Below, piece by piece: positions 17,517-25,821 of a stretch of 57,003 bases of DNA; position 1 is the stretch's first letter; each line of letters starts with the position of its first letter. The notes below the pieces were generated by a model. The model did not search any database. It saw only the letters and a list, made by a program, of their open reading frames with translations, and was not told the origin of the DNA. Position numbers and translations under genes: made by a program. This stretch comes from Nocardioides sp. (lineage in GTDB: Bacteria; Actinomycetota; Actinomycetes; Propionibacteriales; Nocardioidaceae), in contig NZ_JAOPWY010000122.1 in the NCBI RefSeq assembly GCF_025965415.1, positions 1-57,003 of the forward strand, written 5' to 3'.

Positions 17517-18683
17517 TCAGCGGACGCCGTACAGGTGCTCGAGGGCCAGCTGGTCGAGCAGCTCGAAGCCGCCGCCGCGGACGGCCAGCGCCTCGGGGTC
17601 GGGCAGCTCGGCCTCGAGCAGGCCCTTCCACCCCTCGTCCGCCCCGACGGTGGGGAGGGCGAGCTCGGGGACCTTCGCGGCCTCCATCGCGGCCTGCACC
17701 TCGGGGTCGGCGCGGAAGGCCTTCACCTTCTCGCGCAGGACGAGGTAGTTGCGCATGTTGGCCGCGGCCGAGACCCACACGCCGTCCTCGTCCTCGGTGC
17801 GGGCCGGCTTGAAGTCGAAGTGGACCGGGCCGTCGTAGCCGCCGGCGAGCAGCGCGTCGACCACCCAGAAGGCGCCGCGCACGTTGCCGGCACCGAAGCG
17901 CAGGTCCTGGTCGTACTTCGGCCCGTTCTGGCCGTTGAGGTCGATGTGGAAGAGCTTGCCGGCCCACATCGCCTGGGCGTAGCCCGCGGCGGCGTTCATG
18001 CCGGCCATCTCCTCGTGCCCGATCTCCGGGTTCACGCCGACCAGCTCGGGGCGCTCGAGCTGCTCGATGAAGGCCAGCGCGTGGCCGATCGTCGGGAGCA
18101 GGATGTCGCCGCGGGGCTCGTTGGGCTTGGGCTCGATCGCGAAGCGCAGGTCGTAGCCCTGCTCGGTGACGTAGTCGCCGAGGACGTCGAAGGCCTCCTT
18201 CATCCGGTCCAGCGCGACGCGCGTGTCCTGCGAGGCGCCGTACTCCGCACCCTCGCGGCCACCCCACGCGACGTAGACCTTGGCGCCGAGCTCGGCGGCG
18301 AGGTCGATGTTGCGCATCACCTTGCGCAGGGCGAAGCGGCGGATGTCGCGGTCGTTGTTGGTGAAGCCGCCGGACTTGAAGACCGGGTGGCTGAAGAGGT
18401 TGGTGGTCGCGGTGGTGACCACGAGACCCGTGTCGTCGAGCCCCTGCTTGAAGCGGGCGATGATCTGGTCGCGGGTCGCGTCGTCGCTGCCGAAGGGGAT
18501 CACGTCGTCGTCGTGGAAGTTGACGCCGTACGCCCCGAGCCCGGCGAGCTTCTCCAGCGCGTGCACGGTGTCCATGTGCGGACGCGTGGGGCCGCCGAAG
18601 GGGTCGACGCCCTGCCAGCCGACGGTCCAGAGGCCGAAGGAGAACTTGTCCTCGGGGGTGGGGGTGGGGATCTCGGTGCTCAT
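17517..18683 (-). CDS. xylA: xylose isomerase XylA
   Basis: 388-aa cytoplasmic enzyme converting D-xylose to D-xylulose using two divalent metals; the length is that of the short actinobacterial class (Streptomyces type). Signatures: [31 protein letters not shown] (catalytic His), [28 protein letters not shown] and [11 protein letters not shown] (metal ligands). Start ATG 18683 overlaps the xylB stop (ATGA) and has GGAAGG upstream. Middle gene of xylB-xylA-ROK. Confidence 0.96.
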   Translation of the reverse strand: MSTEIPTPTPEDKFSFGLWTVGWQGVDPFGGPTRPHMDTVHALEKLAGLGAYGVNFHDDDVIPFGSDDATRDQIIARFKQGLDDTGLVVTTATTNLFSHPVFKSGGFTNNDRDIRRFALRKVMRNIDLAAELGAKVYVAWGGREGAEYGASQDTRVALDRMKEAFDVLGDYVTEQGYDLRFAIEPKPNEPRGDILLPTIGHALAFIEQLERPELVGVNPEIGHEEMAGMNAAAGYAQAMWAGKLFHIDLNGQNGPKYDQDLRFGAGNVRGAFWVVDALLAGGYDGPVHFDFKPARTEDEDGVWVSAAANMRNYLVLREKVKAFRADPEVQAAMEAAKVPELALPTVGADEGWKGLLEAELPDPEALAVRGGGFELLDQLALEHLYGVR

Positions 18684-20131
18684 GAGGTGCCTTCCGGGTT
18701 GCTGAGGTTCGTGGTCGTGTTCGCGGTCGTGTTCGTGGTCGTGCTCGTGGTCCAGGGGGCGGTGCGCTCGCGCAGGTCGGCGTAGACCTCGCGGACGTGG
18801 GGCGTCGGCTCGGCCTCCAGGACGGTGGTCTCGGGGGCGGGCCAGGTCGGCGGCGCGTCCGTCCCGGCCAGCGCCCAGGCGGCCTGCCGCGCCGCGCCGA
18901 GGGCGACGTACTCGCCGGCCGGGGGCAGCACCACCGGGCAGCCGAGCACGGCCGGGGCGAGGGCGCGCAGCGCGGCGCTCTTCGTCGCGCCGCCCACCAT
19001 CAGCACGCGGTGCGGCTGCACGCCGGTGGCCGCGACCAGGCGGTCGACGGCGTCCGCGAGCGAGCAGAGCAGCGCCTCGTACGCCGCCCGCGCGAGGTCC
19101 GCGCGGGTCGTGGCGGGCCGCAGCCCGGTCCAGGTGCCGACGGCGTCTGGCCGGTTGGGGGTGCGCTCGCCGCCGTAGTAGGGGAGGAGGGTGACGCCGC
19201 CGGCGCCGGGCGCCGACTCGAGCGCCAGGGCGGCGAGCCCGTCGTGGTCCACGCCGAGCCACCGGGCCTGGAGGTCGAGGATTCCGGCCGCGTTCATCGT
19301 GGTGACCATGGGCAGGAAGCCACCGCTCGCGTCGGCGAAGCCGGTCACCACTCCGGTGCCGTCGGCCACCGGCGTCGTGCTCACGGCCGAGGCGACGCCG
19401 GACGTGCCGACCGACACCAGCACGTCGCCCGGCTCGAGGGCCATGCCCAGGGCGGCGCCCATGTTGTCGCCGGTGCCGCCGGCGAGGACGGCACCCCGCG
19501 CGGTCTCGGCGCCGACGGCGCCCGGGGCGACGACGCGGGGCAGCTCGGCGGCCCGGCCCAGCGCCTGCTCGAGGAGGTCGGGGCGCCACCGGCTCTCGGC
19601 CGTGGCGAAGTAGCCGGTGCCGGAGGCGTCTCCGCGGTCGGTGAAGGGACCGGTCCCGTCGGCGGCCAGGTGGAGCGAGACGTAGTCGTGGGGGAGCAGC
19701 ACGCGGTGGACCCGCGCGGCGTGCTCGGGCTCGTGGTCGCGCAGCCAGCGCAGCTTGGCCGAGGTGAAGGACGCGACCAGGACGCTGCCGATCGCGTCGG
19801 CACAGGCCTGCGGCCCGCCCATCTCGTCGATGAGGTCGCGGGCCGACCCGGCCGAGCGGGTGTCGTTCCAGAGCAGGGCGTCGCGCACCGGGGCGGCGTC
19901 CTCGTCGAGCGCGACCATGCCGTGCTGCTGACCCCCGACGGAGACGGCGTCCGCTCGCTCGAGCAGGCCGTCCGTCGCGGTGTCGACCGCCTCCAGCCAG
20001 GCCCGCGGGTCGACCTCGGTGCCCGGCGGATGGGGTGCGGTGCGAGTCTCCACGACCCGCCCGTCGGCCGCGTCGACCAGGAGGGCCTTGGTGGACTGGG
20101 TGGAGGAGTCGATGCCGAGGACGAGAGCCAC
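18680..20131 (-). CDS. xylB: xylulokinase XylB
   Basis: 483-aa FGGY-family kinase phosphorylating D-xylulose to xylulose 5-phosphate. N-terminus [19 protein letters not shown] holds the phosphate-1 motif; [24 protein letters not shown] and [20 protein letters not shown] follow as in the family. GTG 20131 is chosen because the reading starts at the ATPase core and a -35/-10 pair ends 6 nt before it. The C-terminus is unusual: a Thr/Asn-rich tail encoded by a 12-bp tandem repeat. Confidence 0.94.
   Translation of the reverse strand: MALVLGIDSSTQSTKALLVDAADGRVVETRTAPHPPGTEVDPRAWLEAVDTATDGLLERADAVSVGGQQHGMVALDEDAAPVRDALLWNDTRSAGSARDLIDEMGGPQACADAIGSVLVASFTSAKLRWLRDHEPEHAARVHRVLLPHDYVSLHLAADGTGPFTDRGDASGTGYFATAESRWRPDLLEQALGRAAELPRVVAPGAVGAETARGAVLAGGTGDNMGAALGMALEPGDVLVSVGTSGVASAVSTTPVADGTGVVTGFADASGGFLPMVTTMNAAGILDLQARWLGVDHDGLAALALESAPGAGGVTLLPYYGGERTPNRPDAVGTWTGLRPATTRADLARAAYEALLCSLADAVDRLVAATGVQPHRVLMVGGATKSAALRALAPAVLGCPVVLPPAGEYVALGAARQAAWALAGTDAPPTWPAPETTVLEAEPTPHVREVYADLRERTAPWTTSTTTNTTANTTTNLSNPEGTS
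18707..18754. repeat. 12-bp tandem repeat, 4 units, in the 3' end of xylB
   Basis: Four consecutive units close to GTTCGTGGTCGT (plus-strand sense; units at 18707, 18719, 18731, 18743). In xylB they encode a Thr/Asn-rich tail outside the FGGY fold. Copy number is likely to vary between strains. Confidence 0.75.
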
Positions 20132-20137
20132 GTCACT

Positions 20138-20166
20138 ATTAAGTACGAGACTCAAACTAATGTCAA
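20138..20166 (-). promoter_or_regulatory. xylB promoter (TTGACA -35, leaderless)
   Basis: On the minus strand TTGACA (20166-20161), 17 nt, CTTAAT (20143-20138), then 6 nt to the xylB GTG. The spacer is AT-rich with an imperfect dyad (TTAGTTTGAG ... TACTTAA) that could hold a ROK protein. Consensus -35, correct spacing and no Shine-Dalgarno sequence argue for a leaderless xylBA mRNA. Confidence 0.6.
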
Positions 20167-20205
20167 GGCGGGTCTGGCCCGCACCTCTGCAAGGCCCGGG
20201 TCCGC

Positions 20206-20211
20206 AAGGAT
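20206..20211 (+). promoter_or_regulatory. possible -10 of galM (leaderless) or Shine-Dalgarno
   Basis: AAGGAT, 6 nt before the galM GTG. It can equally be read as a Shine-Dalgarno AAGGA at 7-nt spacing; the sequence alone cannot decide. Confidence 0.25.
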
Positions 20212-20217
20212 GGGGCA

Positions 20218-21255
20218 GTGATCGACCCCGACGTCTTCGGACGCATGCCCGACGGCCGCGACGTGCGGCTGCTCACCATCGGCGCGGCCCCCGGCCCGAT
20301 GGTGGAGGTGCTGACCCTCGGCGCCGCGGTGCACCGACTGCACGTGACCGGTGGCGACGGCGTGCGCCGCAACGTCGTGCTCGGCCACCCCGACGTCGCC
20401 GAGCGGCTCGCCAGCACCGACTACGTCGGCGGCGTGATCGGCCGCTACGCCAACCGCATCGCCGGGGGCCGCTTCCCGCTCGAGGGGCGGGAGGTCCGGG
20501 TGGCGACGCACGACCGCGGCAACAGCCTGCACGGCGGGCCCGACGGGTTCGACGTACGCCTCTGGGACGTCGTCGAGCACGGACCGGACGACGTGGTGCT
20601 CACGATGACCAGCCCCGACGGCGACCAGGGCTTCCCCGGCACGGTGACCGCGACCGTCCGCTACCGCGTCGAGGGCGACACCGTGGCCGCCATCATGGAG
20701 GCGACCACGGACGCCACCACGGTCGTCAACCTCACCCACCACGCCTACCTCCACCTCGGGGGCGAGGGGACGGGCACCGTCGACGACCACCTCCTGCAGG
20801 TCGAGGCCGACGCGTTCACCCCCGTCGACGCGACGGGCATCCCGGAGGGCGACCACGCACCGGTGGCGGGCACGCCCTTCGACCTCCGCGAGCCGACCCG
20901 GATCGGTCCCCGCATCCGGTCGGACCACCCCCAGGTCGTCGCGGCGCACGGCATCGACCACAACTTCGTGCTGCGGGGGACGGGCCTGCGCCGGGCCGCG
21001 GTGCTGGTCTCGGAGGAGGCACGCACGAGCCTCGAGCTGTGGACCGACCAGCCCGGACTGCAGGTCTACACGGCGAACGTCCTCGACGGCACCCGGCGAT
21101 CCACCACCGGCGGGTGCTACCGCCAGGGCGACGGCATCGCCCTCGAGCCGCAGCTCTTCCCGGACTCGCCGAACCGTCCCGACTGGCCCTCGGCGGTGCT
21201 CCACCCGGGGTCGTCCTACGTCTCGGTCCTCGAGTGGCGGTTCGGTCGGCCCTAG
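20218..21255 (+). CDS. galM: aldose 1-epimerase (mutarotase)
   Basis: 345-aa cytoplasmic enzyme interconverting alpha and beta anomers of aldoses. Family motifs: VIGRYANRIAGGRF, HDRGNSLHGGPDGFD, NLTHHAYLHLGGEG (catalytic His), GIDHNFVL and a late acidic residue region in GIALEPQLFPDSPN (catalytic Glu). GTG start 20218. Divergent from xylB with an 86-bp shared control region, so it may supply the alpha-xylose used by XylA. Confidence 0.92.
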   Translation: MIDPDVFGRMPDGRDVRLLTIGAAPGPMVEVLTLGAAVHRLHVTGGDGVRRNVVLGHPDVAERLASTDYVGGVIGRYANRIAGGRFPLEGREVRVATHDRGNSLHGGPDGFDVRLWDVVEHGPDDVVLTMTSPDGDQGFPGTVTATVRYRVEGDTVAAIMEATTDATTVVNLTHHAYLHLGGEGTGTVDDHLLQVEADAFTPVDATGIPEGDHAPVAGTPFDLREPTRIGPRIRSDHPQVVAAHGIDHNFVLRGTGLRRAAVLVSEEARTSLELWTDQPGLQVYTANVLDGTRRSTTGGCYRQGDGIALEPQLFPDSPNRPDWPSAVLHPGSSYVSVLEWRFGRP

Positions 21256-21258
21256 AGT
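21253..21258 (+). promoter_or_regulatory. -10 element of the agmatinase-family gene (leaderless)
   Basis: TAGAGT overlaps the galM stop codon and ends 6 nt before ATG 21265; no Shine-Dalgarno sequence. Confidence 0.4.
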
Positions 21259-21264
21259 CGGTCC

Positions 21265-22275
21265 ATGGCTCGCTACGGCGCTCAGTTCGGTCCCGACATC
21301 ACGTTCCTCGGGGTGCCGCCCTGTGACCTCGACGACGCGTCGACGTACGACGGTGCCGACGTGGTCGTGATCGGTGCGCCGTTCGACGGCGGCACCTCCC
21401 ACCGACCGGGCACCCGGTTCGGGCCGCAGGCGATCCGGATGACCGACTACCTCCCGCACGACGGCTCGCGGCCCTCGTTGGCGCTGCGCACCGACGGGCT
21501 GCAGGACCTGCGCGTGGTCGACGCCGGCGACGTCGAGATGCCGCCGGGTGACATCGAGAGGGCGCTCGGCGTGCTCGAGGCCGCCGTCGAGAAGGTCGCC
21601 CGGGTCGGCGCGATCCCGGTCGTGCTCGGCGGCGACCACTCGATCGCGTTCCCCGACGCCAAGGGCGTCGCCAACGTGCTGGGCCACGGTCGCGTCTCGA
21701 TGATCCACTTCGACGCGCACGCCGACACCGGCGACATCGAGTTCGGCTCGCTGTGGGGGCACGGCCAGCCGATGCGCCGGCTGATCGAGTCGGGTGCCCT
21801 GCGCGGCGACCGCTTCCTCCAGGTCGGGCTGCGCGGCTACTGGCCCGGCCCCGAGACCCTCGACTGGATGGCCGCGGAGAGGATGCGGTCCTACGAGATG
21901 ACCGAGATCGTCCACCAGGGGCTCACCGCGTGCCTCACCGAGGCCTTCGCCATCGCCACCGACGAGTGCGAGGGCGTGTTCCTCTCCGTGGACATCGACG
22001 TCTGCGACCCGGGCCACGCACCCGGCACCGGCACCCCGGAGCCGGGAGGCCTGTCCGCGCGCGAGCTTCTCGACGCCGTACGCCGGATCTGCCTCGAGCT
22101 GCCGGTCGTCGGCATCGACGTCGTCGAGGTGAGCCCGCCCTACGACCACGCCGACATCACTGCGGCGCTCGCCAACCGCGTGGTCCTCGAGGCGCTGTCC
22201 GCCATCGCCCGCAAGCGGCAGGACGAGCGCGACGGCACGACCTGGGATCCCTCGCGGCCCCTGCTGGACCGGTAG
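21265..22275 (+). CDS. speB: agmatinase/ureohydrolase family protein
   Basis: 336-aa di-manganese ureohydrolase. Metal-binding motifs are all present: GGDHS, DAHADTG and SVDIDVCDPGHAPGTGTPEP. N-terminal motif IGAPFDGGTSHRPGTRFGP is typical of the agmatinase branch rather than arginase. It would hydrolyse agmatine or another guanidino compound to urea and an amine; the exact substrate cannot be told (guanidinobutyrase and similar enzymes share these motifs). No polyamine genes adjoin it. Confidence 0.88.
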   Translation: MARYGAQFGPDITFLGVPPCDLDDASTYDGADVVVIGAPFDGGTSHRPGTRFGPQAIRMTDYLPHDGSRPSLALRTDGLQDLRVVDAGDVEMPPGDIERALGVLEAAVEKVARVGAIPVVLGGDHSIAFPDAKGVANVLGHGRVSMIHFDAHADTGDIEFGSLWGHGQPMRRLIESGALRGDRFLQVGLRGYWPGPETLDWMAAERMRSYEMTEIVHQGLTACLTEAFAIATDECEGVFLSVDIDVCDPGHAPGTGTPEPGGLSARELLDAVRRICLELPVVGIDVVEVSPPYDHADITAALANRVVLEALSAIARKRQDERDGTTWDPSRPLLDR

Positions 22276-22278
22276 GGC

Positions 22279-22314
22279 GGGAACGCCCGACGCCCCCCAC
22301 GCGCCGGCGTTCCC
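22279..22314. terminator. hairpin after the agmatinase-family gene
   Basis: GGGAACGCC and GGCGTTCCC form a 9-bp stem with an 18-nt C-rich loop directly after the stop codon. The large loop and missing T-run make it a weak call. Confidence 0.35.
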
Positions 22315-22438
22315 GGGGCCTGCGCTCCAGACCAGTTTGACCTCGGGACGGGTCGGGAGCAGCATCGAAAGACGGTCATCTGGGATTTCGACCGGGCGCG
22401 CGACAGCCACTCGGCCGCGAGACAACAGCGGAGGGATC

Positions 22439-23458
22439 ATGACGCGTCGTCGCTTCACCGCGCTCGCCACAGCTCTGGCGATCGCGTTCGTGCTGCCGGG
22501 CTTCCACGTGCAGGCGCAGGCACCATCCAGGACGGCTCCGGTCGTCACCGTGCTCAACGACTCGGCCCTCAGCGGCCTCGGGTCGGGCAGCGCGATCGGA
22601 CCCGACGGCGCGCTCTACGTGACCAACGGGACCAAGGGCACGCTCGTCCGGGTCGATCCGACGACCGGCTCGGCCAAGGTGGTCGGACGGGGCCTGCCCC
22701 GCAAGTTCATCGACATCGGCGGTGCGATGGATGTCGCCTTCATCGGCGATCGTGCCTACGTGATGGTCATCCTGGCGGGGGTCGCCGTCGGAGGGCCCGA
22801 CGATGTCATGGGCATCTACCGCCTGAAGCGGGACGGCACGTTCTCCGTCTTCGCCGATCTCGGCACGTGGTCGACCAACCACCCGCCGAAGGACCCCGAC
22901 TGGTTCGTGGCGCAAGGCGTCCAGTACTCGATGGACGTGTGGCGCAAGGGCTTCGTGGTCGCCGACGCGCACCTGGCCCGGGTGATCCGGGTCAATGCGC
23001 GCGGACGGATCAGCGAGCTGACGGCGTTCAGCAGCACCGACCGCGTGCCCACCGGGCTCGAGGTGGCCGACGGCAGGGTCCTCCTGGCAACGGCGGGGCC
23101 GATCCCCCACCTCCCGTCCACCTCCAAGATCAACCGGGTGCGACCCGACGGCTCGGTGAAGGTCATCGGCACGTGGGGCAAGGACTACACGGGCAACCGC
23201 GGCCTGATCGTCGACGTCGAGCACGACCAGGGCCGGCTGTACGGCCTGCTGCAGGGCCACTGGAACCTGGAACCGACCGAGGAGAACGAAGGATTTCCGG
23301 CTGCTCCGTACACGGGCGAGATCGTCGTCGTCCAGCCGGACGGCACCTTCCGGACCGTGGTGAGGCGCCTGGACCGGCCCACGTCGCTGGAGCTCGTCGA
23401 CGGAGTGGGCTACGTGGTCACGTTCGCGGGGAAGATCCTGCGGGTCGACCAGCACTGA
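22439..23458 (+). CDS. ScyD/ScyE family secreted protein
   Basis: 339 aa. Sec signal peptide (MTRRRFTALATALAIAFVLP, with AQA near residue 22), then a six-bladed NHL/SMP-30-like propeller: SGLGSGSAIGPDGALYVTNG, GTLVRVDPTTGSAKVV and TSLELVDGVGYVVTFAGKIL. ScyD/ScyE were named from the scytonemin cluster of cyanobacteria, but the family is widespread in secreted actinobacterial proteins of unknown role. Start ATG 22439 with GGAGGG 4 nt upstream. Confidence 0.85.
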   Translation: MTRRRFTALATALAIAFVLPGFHVQAQAPSRTAPVVTVLNDSALSGLGSGSAIGPDGALYVTNGTKGTLVRVDPTTGSAKVVGRGLPRKFIDIGGAMDVAFIGDRAYVMVILAGVAVGGPDDVMGIYRLKRDGTFSVFADLGTWSTNHPPKDPDWFVAQGVQYSMDVWRKGFVVADAHLARVIRVNARGRISELTAFSSTDRVPTGLEVADGRVLLATAGPIPHLPSTSKINRVRPDGSVKVIGTWGKDYTGNRGLIVDVEHDQGRLYGLLQGHWNLEPTEENEGFPAAPYTGEIVVVQPDGTFRTVVRRLDRPTSLELVDGVGYVVTFAGKILRVDQH

Positions 23459-23502
23459 GTCGCTCTGCTGGGGGCGGATCTGCCGCCGGTGGAACGCCTG
23501 TG

Positions 23503-23522
23503 GTTCCGGCGTGCACCGGGAC
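23503..23522. promoter_or_regulatory. imperfect dyad just upstream of clpP pair
   Basis: GTTCCGGCG - TG - CACCGGGAC (7 of 9 positions pair) ends 12 nt before ATG 23535. A related dyad of the GTTCCGCTC type precedes the popR-like gene at 25088. Possible shared operator; weak on its own. Confidence 0.3.
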
Positions 23523-23534
23523 ACGCTGGGGCAC

Positions 23535-24149
23535 ATGAGCACACACGCCACCACCGACCGCATCGAGGACGAGCTGGTGCGCCGCCTCATGCACCAGCGC
23601 ATCATCGTGCTGGGCGAGGAGCTCGGAGAGCGCAACGGCAACCGGCTGATGCACCAGCTGCTGCTGCTGTCCGCCGAGGACCCGCGCGCCGACATCAGCC
23701 TCTGGATCAACTCGCCCGGCGGGTCCGTCTCCTCGATGCTGGCCATCCACGACGTGATGCGGCTGATCCCCAACGACGTCAGCACCCTCGCGATGGGCAT
23801 GGCCGCAAGCGCCGGGCAGTTCCTCCTCTCCGCGGGCACGCCCGGCAAGAGGTACGCCCTCACGCACGCGCGCGTGCTCCTCCACCAGGGGTCGGCCGGG
23901 ATCGGCGGCACGGCCGTCGACATCGAGATCCAGGCCGACGACCTGCGTCACACCCGCGACACCGTCCTCGGCCTCATCGCCGAGCACACGGGCCAGGACC
24001 GCGAGACCGTCGAGCGTGACTCCCGTCGCGACCGGTGGTTCAGTGCCGAGCAGGCCCTCGCCTACGGATTCGTCGACCAGCTCATCAGCAGCATCGACCA
24101 CGTCACCCCCGGGCGCTCGCACTCCCTCGGCCTAGCGGGTGCCCGATGA
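23535..24149 (+). CDS. ClpP-type serine protease (catalytically complete)
   Basis: 204-aa ClpP subunit that forms heptameric rings for Clp ATPase-driven proteolysis. The triad is intact by family alignment: Ser92 (GMAASAGQF), His117 (VLLHQG) and Asp166 (RRDRWF). Substrate-cleft motif INSPGGSV is present. Start ATG 23535; GTG 23511 is a less likely alternative. Its stop overlaps the next clpP-like gene (ATGA). The pair with a ClgR-like gene alongside resembles Streptomyces clpP3-clpP4-popR rather than the housekeeping clpP1-clpP2-clpX locus. Confidence 0.92.
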   Translation: MSTHATTDRIEDELVRRLMHQRIIVLGEELGERNGNRLMHQLLLLSAEDPRADISLWINSPGGSVSSMLAIHDVMRLIPNDVSTLAMGMAASAGQFLLSAGTPGKRYALTHARVLLHQGSAGIGGTAVDIEIQADDLRHTRDTVLGLIAEHTGQDRETVERDSRRDRWFSAEQALAYGFVDQLISSIDHVTPGRSHSLGLAGAR

Positions 24150-24748
24150 GCGGCTACACGATCCCGTACGTCGTCCAGCAGACGCCGCGCGGCGAGCGCA
24201 CGCTCGACCTCTACTCCCGGCTGCTCTCGGAGCGCATCGTCTACCTCGGCACCGAGATCGACGACGGCGTCGCCAACGCCGTGATCGCGCAGATGCTGCA
24301 CCTCGCCTCGGAGAGCCCCGAGCTCCCGATCAGCCTCTACATCAACTCGCCCGGCGGCTCGATCTCGGCGATGCTCGCGGTCTACGACGCCATGCAGTTC
24401 GTCAAGCCCCGCGTCGAGACCGTGTGCGTCGGCCAGGCCGCATGGACGGCCGCGGTGCTGCTGGCGGGTGGCGCGCCCGGCAGCCGGGCGATCCTGTCGC
24501 ACGGCCGGGTGGTGCTGCACCAGCCGGCCACCCAGGGCCGCGGCACCGTCCCGGACCTCATCCTCGAGGCCGACGAGGTCGCCCGGGTGCGGCTGCTGCT
24601 CGAGGAGATCCTCGCCGAGCACACCGGTCGTACGCCCGAGCAGATCCGGCAGGACACCGACCGTACGCTCGTCCTGCCCGGCTCGGCGGCCGTCGACTAC
24701 GGGATCGTCGACACCGTCCTGCGCGAGCAGGTGCCGGCGCTGGGGTGA
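24146..24748 (+). CDS. ClpP-like subunit lacking catalytic Ser and Asp (ClpR-like)
   Basis: 200-aa ClpP fold: YINSPGGSISAMLAVYDAMQ and VVLHQPATQGRG are well conserved, with His125 retained. The nucleophile position reads VGQAAWTAAVLL: Trp100 (TGG at 24443-24445) stands where ClpP has Ser. The Asp position reads DTDRTLVL, with Thr174 where ClpP has Asp. It should therefore be inactive alone and may serve as a structural or regulatory partner for the upstream active ClpP, with which it is translationally coupled. Confidence 0.9.
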   Translation: MSGYTIPYVVQQTPRGERTLDLYSRLLSERIVYLGTEIDDGVANAVIAQMLHLASESPELPISLYINSPGGSISAMLAVYDAMQFVKPRVETVCVGQAAWTAAVLLAGGAPGSRAILSHGRVVLHQPATQGRGTVPDLILEADEVARVRLLLEEILAEHTGRTPEQIRQDTDRTLVLPGSAAVDYGIVDTVLREQVPALG

Positions 24749-24749
24749 G

Positions 24750-25049
24750 TCAGGCCGCGAGGGCCAGCGCGTCCGGTCGCGCGACGCGGGTCGCGAGCTC
24801 GCGGACCCCCAGGTCGAGCGCACCGGCGATGGCCTGGAGCATCTCCGACGAGGGGTCCTTGAGCCCACGCTCCACCTCGGAGAGGTACTGCATCGAGACG
24901 CCGGCGCGCCCGGCCACGTCGACCAGGCGCTCGCTGCGCTCCGTGCGCTCCCGGTGCAGCTCCCGGCCCACCAGCTCGCGCCACAGCGGCTCGGGGATGC
25001 TCGGGGCGCCCTCGTGGTCTCGCTCGGGGAACCGCAGGATCTCGCCCAT
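24750..25049 (-). CDS. ClgR/PopR-like XRE transcriptional regulator
   Basis: 99 aa. A Cro/C1-type HTH (VDVAGRAGVSMQYLSEVERG, then KDPSSEMLQAIAGALDLGV) closely follows the ClgR/PopR pattern. ClgR and PopR activate clp genes in actinobacteria, and PopR is itself degraded by ClpP1P2 through its C-terminal alanines. This protein ends ALALAA, a match to that type of degron. It converges with the clpP pair with 1 nt between stop codons. Start ATG 25049 with TAGGTT 6 nt upstream. Confidence 0.85.
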   Translation of the reverse strand: MGEILRFPERDHEGAPSIPEPLWRELVGRELHRERTERSERLVDVAGRAGVSMQYLSEVERGLKDPSSEMLQAIAGALDLGVRELATRVARPDALALAA

Positions 25050-25055
25050 GGGCCG

Positions 25056-25061
25056 AACCTA
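25056..25061 (-). promoter_or_regulatory. -10 element of the popR-like gene (leaderless)
   Basis: TAGGTT on the minus strand, 6 nt before ATG 25049, no Shine-Dalgarno sequence. Confidence 0.4.
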
Positions 25062-25087
25062 GCCACCGACGGAGCCGATGCCCACCC

Positions 25088-25106
25088 GTTCCGCTCAGAG
25101 CAGAAC
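25088..25106. promoter_or_regulatory. palindromic operator upstream of the popR-like gene
   Basis: GTTCCGCTC - A - GAGCAGAAC: 8 of 9 positions pair around a central A. It sits just upstream of the expected -35 region of the popR-like gene, a position suited to activation. ClgR-type sites also have GTTC/GAAC outer bases. Autoregulation is inferred. Confidence 0.55.
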
Positions 25107-25133
25107 GACCCGCCGCGGGGGCCGGCGCGGACG

Positions 25134-25673
25134 TCAGATGCCGAGGCCCAGCAGGCCGAGCGGCTCGGCCATCTCGGTCTCCTCGTAGGCGAAGTGCGAC
25201 TCCAGGTCGCGGCGCAGGTCCGCGACCGCGGTGACCAGGTCGGGCACCCGCGACGGGTCGGACTGCACCGCCAGCGCCAGGTCGTCGACCCGCTCGAGGT
25301 GCTCGTGGATGTCGAGGTGCTCCTCGGCCAGGCGCGCCGCCACCGGGGCGTACTCCTCGAGGGTCGCCACGGCCGGGAACATGCTCTGGTCCTCGATGCT
25401 GTGGTGCATCGTGAGGAACCGGCAGACCTGCCGGCACAGGCCGGAGACCTGCTGCTCGGTGAGCGCGGGCGCCAGGCGGTGCAGGCCCTCGCGCACGGCG
25501 CCGACGTCGCCGGTGCCGTCGCGCAGCTCGACGACGGCGTGGGTCAGCTGCGCGAGCTGCCCGCGGAAGTGGTCGTGGATCATCCGGAGGTGGTCGCCGG
25601 CCAGGCGCTGCCGTGGCGTGAGGTCGACCGATCCCGCCACGCGCGGACGAGTGGAGTCGTCGATGGGCGGCAC
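25134..25673 (-). CDS. hemerythrin domain protein
   Basis: 179-aa four-helix protein. Metal-ligand-type residues recur in the expected order: IHDHFRGQL, FLTMHHSIEDQSMFP, LAEEHLDIHEHLERV and ESHFAYEETEM. Such proteins bind a di-iron centre and sense or carry O2 or NO, or store iron. GTG start 25673 is inferred from TAGGCT ending 7 nt upstream; a downstream start at Met in LRMIHDHF is possible. Stands alone. Confidence 0.85.
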   Translation of the reverse strand: MPPIDDSTRPRVAGSVDLTPRQRLAGDHLRMIHDHFRGQLAQLTHAVVELRDGTGDVGAVREGLHRLAPALTEQQVSGLCRQVCRFLTMHHSIEDQSMFPAVATLEEYAPVAARLAEEHLDIHEHLERVDDLALAVQSDPSRVPDLVTAVADLRRDLESHFAYEETEMAEPLGLLGLGI

Positions 25674-25680
25674 GACGGAG

Positions 25681-25686
25681 AGCCTA
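25681..25686 (-). promoter_or_regulatory. -10 element of the hemerythrin gene (leaderless)
   Basis: TAGGCT on the minus strand, 7 nt before GTG 25673. Confidence 0.4.
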
Positions 25687-25821
25687 CGGGGCGGATCGTG
25701 CGCCAGGAGCGGGATGCGTTGCCCTCGATGTCCGAGGATTTGTCTCGGCCGGAGGTCCGGGACCACTCTCTGGTCGACCGATACCGACGAGGGTCCTCGC
25801 CCCGAACAGAGAGTTGTCGCC

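Noticed and set aside
18707..18754. Short tandem repeat considered as a CRISPR array
   Set aside because: Units are 12 bp with no spacers and lie inside xylB; no cas genes anywhere in the window.
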